From an uncultured Collinsella sp. (GTDB lineage Bacteria > Actinomycetota > Coriobacteriia > Coriobacteriales > Coriobacteriaceae), in contig UQHK01000008.1 of assembly GCA_900540855.1 (NCBI GenBank), forward strand, positions 1 through 64,000: 64,000 nt of DNA. The letters are read 5' to 3'. Position 1 is the stretch's first letter, and each line of letters opens with the position of its first letter. The notes beneath the pieces were generated by a model. That model was not told where the DNA came from. It worked only from the letters and a program-made list of their open reading frames with translations, and did not search any database. The translations under genes and the position numbers were made by a program. Positions 33,203-42,780 of the stretch are shown one piece after another.

Positions 33203-34045
33203 ATGGCAATCAAAGCCATCGCAATGGATATCGACGGTACGCTCACCAACGACCAAAAGGTCATCAGCCCGCGTACGCGCGAGAAGCTGCTCGCGGCACA
33301 GGAATCGGGTATTAAGCTCATCTTGGCTTCGGGTCGTCCCGCCTGGGGTCTTCACGCCTTGGCGCAGGAGCTCGACCTTCAAAACCATGACGGTCTACTA
33401 GTCGCTTTCAATGGCGCGCATGTGGTCGACGCTCAAACCGATGAGGTCCTTTTTGACCAGGCCATGCCGGCTGACGAGCTGCACCGTCTGATTGATCATC
33501 TGCGCAATTTCGACGTGATCCCCATCATCTCGCTTGGTCGCGATCTTCATGTCGAGGATTCGTACCGCTGCATGATTACGCTGCCGGATGGCTCGCAGAA
33601 AAACATCGTCAAATACGAGCGCGATGCGTGTGACCTTAAGATCCGCGAGGTCGAGAGCTTGCATGAGGTTGTGGACGCTTATCCCGTGGACAAGCTGCTG
33701 ACGGCAGGCGACCCGGCCTACCTACAGGCGAATTACGAGGAGATGTATGCGCCCTTTACCCAGACGCTTTCGGGCATGTTTACGGCCGACTGGTACTTTG
33801 AGTACACGGCGCCCGGTATCGACAAGGCCTGCGCGCTCGAGGGTGCCCTGCCCAAGCTCGGTATCGATGCCAGCGAGGTCGTCTCGTTTGGCGACGGCCA
33901 GAACGACAAGTCCATGATTGAGTGGGCCGGCACCGGTGTTGCCATGGGCAACGCCGTCGATGAGGTTAAGGCCGTGGCCCAGATGGTGACCGCCAACAAC
34001 AACGAAGACGGTATCGCGGTAGCACTTGACCAACTGCTGGGTTAG
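33203..34045 (+). CDS. HAD-superfamily (Cof-type, IIB) phosphatase
   Basis: A 280-residue cytoplasmic phosphatase candidate. Motif I AMDIDGTLTNDQK at residues 6-18, motif II LASGRPAWG, the Cof cap domain from about 85 to 195, Lys in GIDKACALEGALPKLG as motif III and FGDGQNDKSMIEWAG as motif IV. The ATG at 33203 is preceded by AGGGAGG. Substrate not predictable. Followed closely by a second HAD gene, with a hairpin between them. Confidence 0.9.
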   Translation: MAIKAIAMDIDGTLTNDQKVISPRTREKLLAAQESGIKLILASGRPAWGLHALAQELDLQNHDGLLVAFNGAHVVDAQTDEVLFDQAMPADELHRLIDHLRNFDVIPIISLGRDLHVEDSYRCMITLPDGSQKNIVKYERDACDLKIREVESLHEVVDAYPVDKLLTAGDPAYLQANYEEMYAPFTQTLSGMFTADWYFEYTAPGIDKACALEGALPKLGIDASEVVSFGDGQNDKSMIEWAGTGVAMGNAVDEVKAVAQMVTANNNEDGIAVALDQLLG

Positions 34046-34067
34046 AATCGCCGATAGTGTATGGTTC

Positions 34068-34093
34068 GGGCGTCCGCTTGCGGGCGCCCTTTT
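34068..34093 (+). terminator. Terminator between two HAD genes
   Basis: GGGCGTCCGC and GCGGGCGCCC form a tight stem followed by TTTTGTT. Partial read-through would let the downstream gene be co-expressed. Confidence 0.75.
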
Positions 34094-34108
34094 GTTAGGG
34101 AGGGTGCC

Positions 34109-34768
34109 GTGTCTGCATTTCCGTTCGACGCCGTTATCTTTGACATGGATGGCGTCATCGTCGATACCGAGTATTACTACCTGGGGGAGACCGCCGCGTT
34201 TGCCAAGGAGCTTGGGCTGAATCTAACCCAAGAGGAGCTAAACGGGCAGGTTGGCACCTCACATCAGTTCTTCCTGCATATGCTGGTCGATTGGTTTGAG
34301 CGCGCCGGTAGGGGGCATTTCACTGGCGAGGAAGCGTTGGCCCGTTGGGACGAGTGGGCGCATAAGCGCCCGCGCGACTATCAGGCTTTGATCAACCCGG
34401 GTGCCGTTGATACGATTCGAGAGCTGCCGCGCCGCGGCGTCCGTGTGGCGCTGGCGAGTTCGTCTCCCATGGTCAGCATCGAAGAGGTGCTCCATGCATG
34501 CGGACTGTCGGACGCCTTTGAGTACGTGGTGAGCGGCGAGCAGTTTAAGGAGAGCAAGCCCGAGCCCGACATCTACCTGCATGCGCTGGATCTGTTGGGG
34601 CTGCCTGCGGACCGTTGCTGCTGCGTTGAGGATTCGGTGCCTGGTATCACTGCCGGCAAACGCGCGGGGTTAACGGTGATTGCCAAGCGCGAGGAGCGGT
34701 TTGGCTTTAGCCAGGATGCCGCGGACAAGATCATCGACCAGCTGCCGGAACTGCTTGAGCTTTCTTAG
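34109..34768 (+). CDS. HAD-superfamily (IA) phosphatase, beta-phosphoglucomutase-like
   Basis: A 219-residue protein with motif I FDMDGVIVDTEYYY, an alpha-helical cap, motif II LASSSP, motif III SKPEPDIYLHAL and motif IV VEDSVPGITAGKRAG. This is the class of beta-phosphoglucomutase and small sugar-phosphate phosphatases; the mutase-specific hinge residues cannot be judged by eye, so the reaction is open. GTG 34109 is five bases after AGGGAGG. It ends before the 230-bp inverted-repeat element. Confidence 0.88.
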   Translation: MSAFPFDAVIFDMDGVIVDTEYYYLGETAAFAKELGLNLTQEELNGQVGTSHQFFLHMLVDWFERAGRGHFTGEEALARWDEWAHKRPRDYQALINPGAVDTIRELPRRGVRVALASSSPMVSIEEVLHACGLSDAFEYVVSGEQFKESKPEPDIYLHALDLLGLPADRCCCVEDSVPGITAGKRAGLTVIAKREERFGFSQDAADKIIDQLPELLELS

Positions 34769-34796
34769 GGGGTCTTTGGGGCCTTTCTGGGAGCGA

Positions 34797-35026
34797 GTGG
34801 GCAAAAAATGCCAAATATGAGTACTGTCACTATTTTGGTAACAGCAAAATCAAGCCTTTGAGACCCTAGTTGAGTGTCTGGGGATGATTAAAGCCTGCTT
34901 GATATGGCTTTGCCCATGTTAAAGCGCCTTGTTAATGAACTGATGTACATTAACAAGGCGCTAATTTGTTGCCAAATAATGTGACTAGCTTTGCAACAGT
35001 ACTCATATTTGGCGTTTTTTGCCCAC
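34797..35026. mobile_element. 230-bp MITE-like element with 31-bp terminal inverted repeats
   Basis: The outer 31 bases at each end (34797-34827, starting GTGGGCAAAAAATGCC, and 34996-35026) are reverse complements with one mismatch; pairing continues inward with gaps (GTCAC.../...GTGAC). A second perfect 15-bp hairpin, core GCGCCTTGTTAATG, lies near 34922-34961. The element is AT-richer than its surroundings, non-coding, and sits between two convergent genes. No target-site duplication is obvious, so mobility is inferred from form only. Confidence 0.65.
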
Positions 35027-35031
35027 CGGGG

Positions 35032-35814
35032 TCAGTTGAAGTCAAATATGGAGTGCGAATTTCCTAAAACGGTTGATTCGACGCTCTCCTCGGCGCAGTT
35101 TTTAAGTTCGGCGATGTGCAGGGAGGCGCTTTTTAGCGATGTGATGAGCTGTCGCGCGCTTGCATCTGCTTGCGGTTCGGCTGGAGCGTCGGTTTCGAGC
35201 AGCAGACGGTCGAGTGGGATCTGTCGGGCGTATTCACGACCGCGCTTGGTAGCGAGCATCCGCTCGTTCACGGAAAAATAGCAGCCTGCGTTTCGCGCAC
35301 GGTCGAACTCGTTCGAGGTGCCGCTAAACCAGTGGAAGATGATGGCGGGGGAGTTGGGGCTTGGGGTGAGTAATCCATATGACTCAAGGGCGTCCAGTAC
35401 GGTTCCTGCCGAACGAACAGCGTGAATTGATATCACGCGCCCGGCGAGAGGGTACTGCACGAGTGCATCGCAGAGACGGTCAAGTGCCTGTATTTGAAGC
35501 GGCTCGCTTCCGGCAAAACGAGCGGAAAAGTCGAGCCCGACCTCGCCGATCAAGCGTTCTTGTGCAGCGACTTCGCAAAGCAGATTGATTTCAGCGTTGC
35601 CACATCGTCCGTCGGCGAGCCACCAGGGATGGAGGCCGATGCCGGCAAAGATATTTGAACGGCCGCAGGCGCGCTTCTTGGCGCGTGCAAAGTCGTGCGG
35701 ATCGACGCCGCAGTCAAATAGAATCAGGCCCAGCGCCGTTGCCTCATCGGCAACGGCGTCCGGGTGAGCCATTAGATCAAGATGACAGTGTGCATCAAAT
35801 AACCAGGGCTCCAT
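35032..35814 (-). CDS. TatD-family metal-dependent deoxyribonuclease
   Basis: A 260-residue TIM-barrel hydrolase. FDAHCHLDLMAHPD gives the two N-terminal metal His, GIGLHPWW a further His, ERLIGEVGLDFS the Glu, FHWFSGT a His, and LLLETDAPA the final Asp. TatD proteins act on DNA ends and D-Tyr-tRNA relatives; here the sequence is somewhat divergent from E. coli TatD. ATG 35814 is chosen at the domain start, with GGAG upstream. The next minus-strand gene upstream, tcdA, ends 14 bases before it, so the two are co-transcribed. Confidence 0.85.
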   Translation of the reverse strand: MEPWLFDAHCHLDLMAHPDAVADEATALGLILFDCGVDPHDFARAKKRACGRSNIFAGIGLHPWWLADGRCGNAEINLLCEVAAQERLIGEVGLDFSARFAGSEPLQIQALDRLCDALVQYPLAGRVISIHAVRSAGTVLDALESYGLLTPSPNSPAIIFHWFSGTSNEFDRARNAGCYFSVNERMLATKRGREYARQIPLDRLLLETDAPAEPQADASARQLITSLKSASLHIAELKNCAEESVESTVLGNSHSIFDFN

Positions 35815-35828
35815 CTCGGCGCGCTCCG

Positions 35829-36626
35829 CTAGTCCAAACGCTGGCCATCGGCGCGCACGCGCTCGCACCCGCGCCCACTAATCTGTCGGATAACCTCGCC
35901 GGCGATCATCTGGCCCATGATGGGCGGCATAAAACTGGCGGTACCCAACTCGGTACGCTCGTGGATGTTGGACGGGTCGCGGGGTTGGGTCTTAACCGAT
36001 TCCTCGCAGCTAAACAGCACGTGCAGGCTTTTGATTCCGCGCTTCTTACATTCTTTGCGCATGATGCGGCTCATAGGGTCGCGCACGGTGTCAAAAATGT
36101 CGGCAAAACGCAGGCATTCGGGGTGGAGCTTGTTGGCCCCGCCCATGGAGCTAACCAAACGAACGTCGTGGTCTTGAGCATATTTGGCAATGGTGAGCTT
36201 GGCCGAAATGGTGTCGATGGCGTCGACGACGTAGTCGAGCTTGCCGTCCGTCTGCTCCAAAACGTTCGCGAAGAACTCATCGATGTTGTCGCTCAACAGG
36301 TATTCGGTACGCTTGATGACGGTGGCGGCGGGGTTGATATCGTTGATCATGGCTTCCATTACGTCCACCTTGCGCTTGCCGATGGTGCTGTGAAAGGCGA
36401 TGGCCTGGCGGTTGATGTTGCTGGGCGCGATGATGTCCTTGTCCAGGATCACAAAATGGCCGATGCCGCCGCGTGCGAGCGCTTCGCAGCAGTTGGAGCC
36501 CACGCCGCCGCAGCCGAGCACCAGCACCGTGGCGTTGGCGAGTTTATCGAGCGCCTCGCGGCCCATGATGATCTCGAGCTTGGTGTCGCGTGTCTCGACG
36601 GGAGCTGCAGCTGCGGATTCGGTCAT
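35829..36626 (-). CDS. tcdA: tRNA threonylcarbamoyladenosine dehydratase (ThiF/E1-like)
   Basis: Cyclises t6A37 of tRNA to ct6A in an ATP-dependent step. The 265-residue protein has the E1-type nucleotide motif VLVLGCGGVGSNCCEALARGG, the DKDIIAPSNINRQ segment with the ATP-binding Asn/Arg and DYVVDAIDTISAK, and ends with the MGQMIAGEVIRQISG helix. ATG 36626 lies seven bases after GGAGGA. Length and motifs match the TcdA/CsdL group rather than ThiF. Confidence 0.9.
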   Translation of the reverse strand: MTESAAAAPVETRDTKLEIIMGREALDKLANATVLVLGCGGVGSNCCEALARGGIGHFVILDKDIIAPSNINRQAIAFHSTIGKRKVDVMEAMINDINPAATVIKRTEYLLSDNIDEFFANVLEQTDGKLDYVVDAIDTISAKLTIAKYAQDHDVRLVSSMGGANKLHPECLRFADIFDTVRDPMSRIMRKECKKRGIKSLHVLFSCEESVKTQPRDPSNIHERTELGTASFMPPIMGQMIAGEVIRQISGRGCERVRADGQRLD

Positions 36627-36832
36627 AGATATCCTCCGATGGGGAAGCGGGTCGTGTTTAGCTATCGTCATTATAGGTATTATCGCGATTCCATTTGAGC
36701 CCTTGAGGCTTGTTGAAATGGGGCCGGGATTGGCATAAGATGAAGCAGATGGCACCCGTTGCAGCGGGTTGGCCAACTCCAAAACACGTTTGTAGCGTGA
36801 GAAGTGGCCGTCTTCGCATTACGCGGGGGCGG

Positions 36833-36919
36833 CTATTTCATTCGACCTCCAATGTGGATGCCGAGCTCCACAGCCGCGATTACAAGCAACAACAACGTCA
36901 GGACATCGTTAATACTCAT
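36833..36919 (-). CDS. 28-residue membrane peptide, candidate SOS-induced type I toxin
   Basis: A short frame begins at ATG 36919, seven bases after AAGGAG, and ends at TAG 36833. The peptide starts MSINDVLTLLLLVIAAVELG and ends with a short basic tail (GGRMK): one membrane helix with charged ends, the form of holin-like/TisB-like type I toxins. On the same strand a -10 TACAAT (36971-36976) lies about 50 bases upstream, with a LexA box over the -35 region (36985-36998). The SD lies in a hairpin (36927-36947). No homology search was possible, so toxicity is inference. Confidence 0.5.
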   Translation of the reverse strand: MSINDVLTLLLLVIAAVELGIHIGGRMK

Positions 36920-36926
36920 AGTCCAT

Positions 36927-36947
36927 CTCCTTCTTGGTAAGAGGGAG
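36927..36947 (-). promoter_or_regulatory. Hairpin covering the SD of the 28-codon peptide
   Basis: On the minus strand CTCCCTCTT pairs with AAGAAGGAG (eight of nine positions) around a three-base loop, hiding the ribosome-binding site in the transcript. Confidence 0.5.
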
Positions 36948-36984
36948 CTGACCCATCTGCTTCTTGCCCCATTGTATCTAAAAA

Positions 36985-36998
36985 CGAACGCATGTTCT
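36985..36998. promoter_or_regulatory. LexA (SOS) box between the peptide gene and sdpR
   Basis: CGAACGCATGTTCT matches CGAACRNRYGTTYG at 13 of 14 positions. It overlaps the -35 of the minus-strand peptide promoter and lies about 25 bases before the sdpR -35 on the plus strand. Confidence 0.7.
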
Positions 36999-37013
36999 AT
37001 ACTTGGTATCAAA

Positions 37014-37051
37014 TTAGATAATTAGACAAACATCTAAATAACGAGTATAGT
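37014..37051 (+). promoter_or_regulatory. sdpR promoter and probable SdpR operator
   Basis: TAGACA (37023-37028) and TATAGT (37046-37051) are 17 bases apart. The dyad TTAGAT-N12-ATCTAA (37014-37037) straddles the -35, where an ArsR-type autorepressor would bind. Confidence 0.6.
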
Positions 37052-37085
37052 GTGCGCGTCGTGAGAGATAGTGAGAGGAGGTCCT

Positions 37086-37364
37086 ATGCCGGGAGAGGGT
37101 TTTAAGGCGCTGGCCGATCCTACGCGGCGGCGCATTTTGGAGCTACTGCGCGAGGGCAATTGCACGGCGGGGGAGCTTGCCGAGCATTTCGATATCAGTA
37201 AGCCGTCGCTGAGCCATCACTTGGCGACGCTCAAAAACGCCGGGTTGGTGACCGACGAACGTCATGGCCAAAACATCGTTTACAGCTTAAATACCACCGT
37301 CATGCAGGACTTGATCGGTTGGTTTATGGGCTTTACAAACACGGAAGGTGATAAGGATGAATAA
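37086..37364 (+). CDS. ArsR-family autorepressor, SdpR-like
   Basis: A 92-residue winged-helix repressor: FKALADPTRRRILELLREGN, then the recognition region ISKPSLSHHLATLKNAGLV and the wing DERHGQNIVYSLN. No metal-binding Cys pair is present, so it is of the SdpR rather than the arsenic-sensing kind. It overlaps the next gene (SdpI-like) by eight bases. In Bacillus, SdpR represses sdpRI until SdpI, loaded with toxin, sequesters it at the membrane. Confidence 0.87.
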   Translation: MPGEGFKALADPTRRRILELLREGNCTAGELAEHFDISKPSLSHHLATLKNAGLVTDERHGQNIVYSLNTTVMQDLIGWFMGFTNTEGDKDE

Positions 37365-38061
37365 CGAAAACAAGGGCATTCACCCCACGGGGGTATCGTC
37401 GCGCGTGTGGGCCATGCTTGTTGTGGTCTGCTCTATTAATGTTGCTGCGCATCTCTGGGTGATGCCGAGCTTGCCGGCGCAGATTCCCACGCACTGGGGC
37501 GCGAACGGCGCCGTCGACGGTTGGGGTCCTAGCTGGATGGCCTCCGCGCTCGGCGTGCTGCCTCTGGCGCTTCTCGCAATGTTCTACGTGGTGCCGCGCA
37601 TCGATCCCAAAGGTGAGGCATATCGAACCTCGGGCAAGTTCTATCAGGGCTTCGTAATCGCCTTCACCTTGTTCATGTGTGCCATAAGCTGGTTGGGTGA
37701 GCTTACGGTCTGGGGCGTGGTGCCGGCGGTCGGTTCGGTCAACGTGCTGATTTCCGGTGCTATCGGTTTGCTGTTCATCGGCGTAGGCAACTACTTGCCG
37801 CGTGTGAAGCAGAACTATACGCTCGGTATCAAGACGCCTTGGGCGCTTGCCGATCCCGAGAACTGGCGCCGTACGCAGCGTTTTGGCGGCGCCTGCTTTA
37901 TGGTGCTGGGTGTTGGTTTGATTGTGATGGGCGTGGCGGGTAGCGTGCTTTCGAGTGAAGTCGTCGCCGCGGTGATTGCGGTTCTGGCGTTTGGTTCAGC
38001 CGGAGCTGCCTACGTCTATTCGTATCTGCTGTGGCGCAAATCGCAGCGAGCCGTTCGCTAA
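37357..38061 (+). CDS. SdpI-family membrane protein with DUF1648 N-terminus
   Basis: A 234-residue polytopic membrane protein. The first helix (VWAMLVVVCSINVAAHLWVM) is followed by LPAQIPTHWGANGAVDGWG, the DUF1648 signature; later helices include VNVLISGAIGLLFIGVGNYL and NYTLGIKTPWALADPENWRRT, the SdpI signature. Bacillus SdpI gives immunity to the SDP toxin and is the signal-transducing partner of SdpR. No sdpC toxin gene is seen here. The ATG at 37357 lies inside the end of sdpR, with GGAAGGTG upstream. Confidence 0.88.
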   Translation: MNNENKGIHPTGVSSRVWAMLVVVCSINVAAHLWVMPSLPAQIPTHWGANGAVDGWGPSWMASALGVLPLALLAMFYVVPRIDPKGEAYRTSGKFYQGFVIAFTLFMCAISWLGELTVWGVVPAVGSVNVLISGAIGLLFIGVGNYLPRVKQNYTLGIKTPWALADPENWRRTQRFGGACFMVLGVGLIVMGVAGSVLSSEVVAAVIAVLAFGSAGAAYVYSYLLWRKSQRAVR

Positions 38062-38127
38062 GGTTGCGGAAAACTAGCGTACGCAGTTCATAGTGTGTTA
38101 AGGGGGACTTTTCCCAGGTAGTATTAG

Positions 38128-38154
38128 GGGGTGTGGGCAACCATGCCCCTTTTT
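38128..38154 (+). terminator. Terminator of sdpRI
   Basis: GGGGTGTGG and CCATGCCCC pair over nine positions (two G-T) around a GCAA tetraloop, followed by five T. Confidence 0.88.
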
Positions 38155-38245
38155 CGTTAAGTTTCAGAGCTGGTTTCCTCATTTCGTTTCCACTAAAGCG
38201 AATCAAGAATAGGGAAACAGCAGGTAGAAAGGATAAAACAGGCAA

Positions 38246-39925
<1,680 letters not shown>

Positions 39926-39929
39926 GTTT

Positions 39930-40076
39930 GTTACGCGGTTTTACCAAACCGCGTAACGAGTTGACGCTGCAAACGCCCCTAAGCGGCAATCTGACGTTCA
40001 ATCGTCGGTCGCGTACCAAAGTACGCTTCCCTCCTCTTTCACGTCACCTTGCTCGCTTAGGGGCGTTTTCGCTGAC
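39930..40076 (+). repeat. 147-bp structured repeat, copy 1 (after ettA)
   Basis: About 97% identical (five differences by eye) to the reverse complement of 54002-54148. It begins with a perfect 12-bp hairpin (GTTACGCGGTTT, loop TACC) next to the ettA stop, then a second long fold whose ends are AACGCCCCTAAGCG and CGCTTAGGGGCGTT, with inner pairs TGACGT/ACGTCA and GCGTAC/GTACGC. No coding content. Confidence 0.88.
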
Positions 40077-40098
40077 TTTTGTTCAACCTGAGAGAATA

Positions 40099-40137
40099 AA
40101 AACGCGGTGAACGTTTTTGTGACGTTCGCCGCGTTTT
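40099..40137. terminator. Bidirectional terminator between ettA and the LOTUS-like gene
   Basis: AAAACGCGGTGAACGT and ACGTTCGCCGCGTTTT form a 16-bp stem with one wobble, with T-rich sequence following on both strands. Confidence 0.9.
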
Positions 40138-40138
40138 G

Positions 40139-41440
40139 TTATTCGTTGGATTCTTCAACTTTGTCGATGGTCCAGGCGGCTCCGAGGCCGCCGGTGGTGT
40201 TGCGGCGGATGCGCACGGCAACCTCGTGGCGCTCGCCGGCCTGCGTGTAGCGCAGGGGGAAGCTTGCGCGGTTTCGCGCGGCCTCGATGGTACCGCGCTC
40301 GCGGGCGATCCAGTAGTACTCGCCGACGATGCCGAGGGTGTCGGCGCCGTAGGGGAGATAGGTCGACAGCTGGTGCAGAAGCGGGCCGGGGCAGAAGACC
40401 TCGGTTGCGAAATCGACGGGGAAGTCCTCGGGGATGGCGGGCGCTGCGGGTGCGGGGGTTGAGGCCGCTGCGGGTGCCGAAGCCGGTGCGGATGCGGGTA
40501 TTTGGTCGCAAGCAGCGGCGGGCACGGATTCGATGACGGGTGCGGGCTCCGGCGTTACTTCCGGCTTGATTTCGGAATCTGCGGGCTTCACGGTGACGGG
40601 CGCGTCTGCAACTGCGGTTTCAACCTCAACCTGCGTCGCGTTCTCATTCTCGACGCTCGGCTTTGTCTCGACCGGCGTGGAGGCCATGGTGGTGATGCCG
40701 GCATTGGCGTTCTCAGGGTCATAGACAACCGTGAGCGAGATGGCAGGCTGCGGCGTCTCGGGCTCCGGTGTCGCCTCGGCAGTATCTTGATCCGCGGGCT
40801 CGTCGGACTGACCGTCCTCGGCGTTGTCGCCAAAGACATCGCTGTTCTGGAACACGGGCGCCTCGGGTTGGCCAGCTATCTCTTCGGTTGTCAACTTGGG
40901 CGCCTCGTTGAACTCTACGGTGGCTTCCTGATCAGACATAACTTCGGAATCAGTTGTGGCGGCGATTTCAGTTTCGACCTCTGCCGCTACTTCAGCAGTG
41001 ACTTCAACTTCTATCTCGGGCTCCGGTACAACCTCGGCCTCGGTTTCGGGCTCGGGATGCTTGACGTGCTTGGGGCGCACGGCCTTGAGGTCCTTTTCGC
41101 CGCGTTTTTTCTTTTTGTACGACTGCTTGGCGCCCTTGGCTGCCTTGGGCTTGTCCTCGCCCTTGGCAAGGGCGGCATCCCATGCCTCGTTGGCGATGAC
41201 GGTGGCATACAGGCGACCTCCCTTAAAGACGGTCAGCTTAATGCAGTCATCAAGCTCTTCGAGCAGCTCGCGCGTGGACTCGAAGCCCAAGTCGTAAGCG
41301 GTCATATCGCCGGCGGCGAGCGCCTCCTCGACCTGCGTCATAAACGTTTGCTTGCCGCATCCAATCGCATCGCGCAGCAGGCGATACAGATAGATATGGT
41401 TGCCCAGCGATAGCGTGGGCGTAACTATTGTCTTGCTCAT
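40139..41440 (-). CDS. Hypothetical protein with possible LOTUS/OST-HTH-like N-terminus and long acidic linker
   Basis: A 433-residue soluble protein of unknown function. Residues 1-85 (LGNHIYLYRLLRDAIG, then YDLGFESTRELLEELDDCIKL and GRLYATVIANEAW) have the rhythm of a winged-helix LOTUS/OST-HTH domain. A Lys-rich patch (KKKKRGEKD) follows. Residues about 130-350 are low-complexity, rich in Glu, Pro, Ala and Val. A compact C-terminal domain of about 80 residues (FCPGPLLHQLSTYLPYGADTL) ends the protein. ATG 41440 follows GAGGAG. An RNA- or DNA-binding role is only a suggestion. Confidence 0.7.
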   Translation of the reverse strand: MSKTIVTPTLSLGNHIYLYRLLRDAIGCGKQTFMTQVEEALAAGDMTAYDLGFESTRELLEELDDCIKLTVFKGGRLYATVIANEAWDAALAKGEDKPKAAKGAKQSYKKKKRGEKDLKAVRPKHVKHPEPETEAEVVPEPEIEVEVTAEVAAEVETEIAATTDSEVMSDQEATVEFNEAPKLTTEEIAGQPEAPVFQNSDVFGDNAEDGQSDEPADQDTAEATPEPETPQPAISLTVVYDPENANAGITTMASTPVETKPSVENENATQVEVETAVADAPVTVKPADSEIKPEVTPEPAPVIESVPAAACDQIPASAPASAPAAASTPAPAAPAIPEDFPVDFATEVFCPGPLLHQLSTYLPYGADTLGIVGEYYWIARERGTIEAARNRASFPLRYTQAGERHEVAVRIRRNTTGGLGAAWTIDKVEESNE

Positions 41441-41578
41441 GGCAAATCTCCTCTTTACACACCAAAGCATCTTACCATCGCAAAGAGCTTGACACCTCGG
41501 CACCCAAGGCAAACGGGCGCGACCGTTGCCGGTTCGCGCCCGTTATGCAGGTCGGTTATCTATGAGAGGCAAACGTGC

Positions 41579-42523
41579 TTAGTTGCCCGATGCCGTGCCT
41601 TGGCTCGAGCTGTCAGATGCCGTGCCGGATGCGGTTCCGCTCGAGCTGTTGGTGTTGCTGTTGTCGGTAGAGCCCGTGCCCGATGCATTGCCACTCGTCT
41701 GGTCGCCCGTGCTCGGCTGAGAGCCGTTGGTCGTTTGGCTGGAGTCGGTCGTTCCGGATTGCGCGCCGTTATTGTTTGCGGAGGAATCGGTGCTCTGCGA
41801 CTGGTCAGGGGTGGTCGAGGAAGAATCGGTGGATGCGGAGTTGCCCTGTGAGTCGTCTTGCTGGCTTTGTGATTGGCCGGTGCTATTCGCATCGCTCTCG
41901 GTCGTGCGCGACGAAAGGATTGGCTCGGGACGATCGCCCAGACCCTCACCGGCGGTGGTGATAAGGATGGCGCCGGCGCAGGCGACGACCGCGACGATGG
42001 CGATGGCAATCGAGAAGATGATGACCTTCTTTTGCGTCTGGCTGCGCTCTGCCGCCGCCTTGGCGCGTAGGCTGTTAGGGGCTACGCGCGCTGTGGTCGC
42101 GCGTCCTGCAACCTGACGCATCTCCTGCGTAGTCGCAGCTCCGCCCAGGTGCTCGTTTGCATTGAGCTCAACGGGTTCGTAGGCGCCGACGGGATAGTCG
42201 ACGGCGGCGTGCGTGCCTTTGATGGCTTCGGCGCTGGCAGAGATAAAGTGGCGGTAGACCTGCGAGGACACAACGGTGATGACCGAGCTCACAGCAGCGC
42301 CGATCACCGATCCAGCGATGCCGATCTTGGAAGCAAGCGCGACACTCGTGGCGGCAGCTGCGGCACCGGCGATGATCTGGGGAATGGAGATATCGTCGAA
42401 CAGGCCCTTTTTAGGTGCAATGGCCATGGTCTGGCCGATGGAATGGTTTTCGTGCACGCCGTTGTTGAGCGATGCCGGCGTCATGACGCGCGTGCGCGGC
42501 GCGTCGGTGTACTTGGTTGTCAT
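41579..42523 (-). CDS. Membrane protein with Ser/Thr/Gln-rich extracellular tail
   Basis: A 314-residue protein. A central double hydrophobic region at about 45-95 (IPQIIAGAAAAATSVALASK, then GSVIGAAVSSVITVVSSQVY) matches a conserved but uncharacterised actinobacterial family. Another single helix lies near 170-192 (VIIFSIAIAIVAVVACAGAI). The last 110 residues are a low-complexity Ser/Thr/Asn/Gln/Gly tail, probably outside the cell and disordered. ATG 42523 has GGGAGGG upstream. Function unknown. Confidence 0.75.
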   Translation of the reverse strand: MTTKYTDAPRTRVMTPASLNNGVHENHSIGQTMAIAPKKGLFDDISIPQIIAGAAAAATSVALASKIGIAGSVIGAAVSSVITVVSSQVYRHFISASAEAIKGTHAAVDYPVGAYEPVELNANEHLGGAATTQEMRQVAGRATTARVAPNSLRAKAAAERSQTQKKVIIFSIAIAIVAVVACAGAILITTAGEGLGDRPEPILSSRTTESDANSTGQSQSQQDDSQGNSASTDSSSTTPDQSQSTDSSANNNGAQSGTTDSSQTTNGSQPSTGDQTSGNASGTGSTDNSNTNSSSGTASGTASDSSSQGTASGN

Positions 42524-42709
42524 ACGGGGCCCTCCCGGTTCGTTTAGTGCTACAACAAGTTGTTTAGCCCCAAGGGTACCCATCTCGTGTGGACCGAAGA
42601 TGGACTCGCCCGCAACATCACCAACTCACCAAAGCCGCGAAGCTTCTCCTCAAGCTTGTCAAATGAAGACGGGGAGACGGGGAGAATCGTCCGGTTGTCG
42701 GAAGGAAGG

Positions 42710-42739
42710 TTGACCGGATTTGAATTCCCGTGGAATAAT
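42710..42739 (+). promoter_or_regulatory. Promoter of the BglG-family gene
   Basis: TTGACC (42710-42715), 18-base spacer, AATAAT (42734-42739), 42 bases before the start codon. Confidence 0.5.
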
Positions 42740-42780
42740 CGAGCTCGCGGCGCTGGTGCTTGCGCCGGGTAGGGAGCGTC

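Noticed and set aside
31205..33388. A 727-codon open frame on the minus strand opposite pgi
   Set aside because: Same artefact of third-position GC; repetitive Val/Gly/Leu composition, no SD and no known domain, whereas pgi is certain.
36710..36940. Plus-strand frame of 76 codons between tcdA and sdpR
   Set aside because: No SD and no plausible protein; it overlaps the minus-strand 28-codon peptide, which has a strong SD and promoter context.
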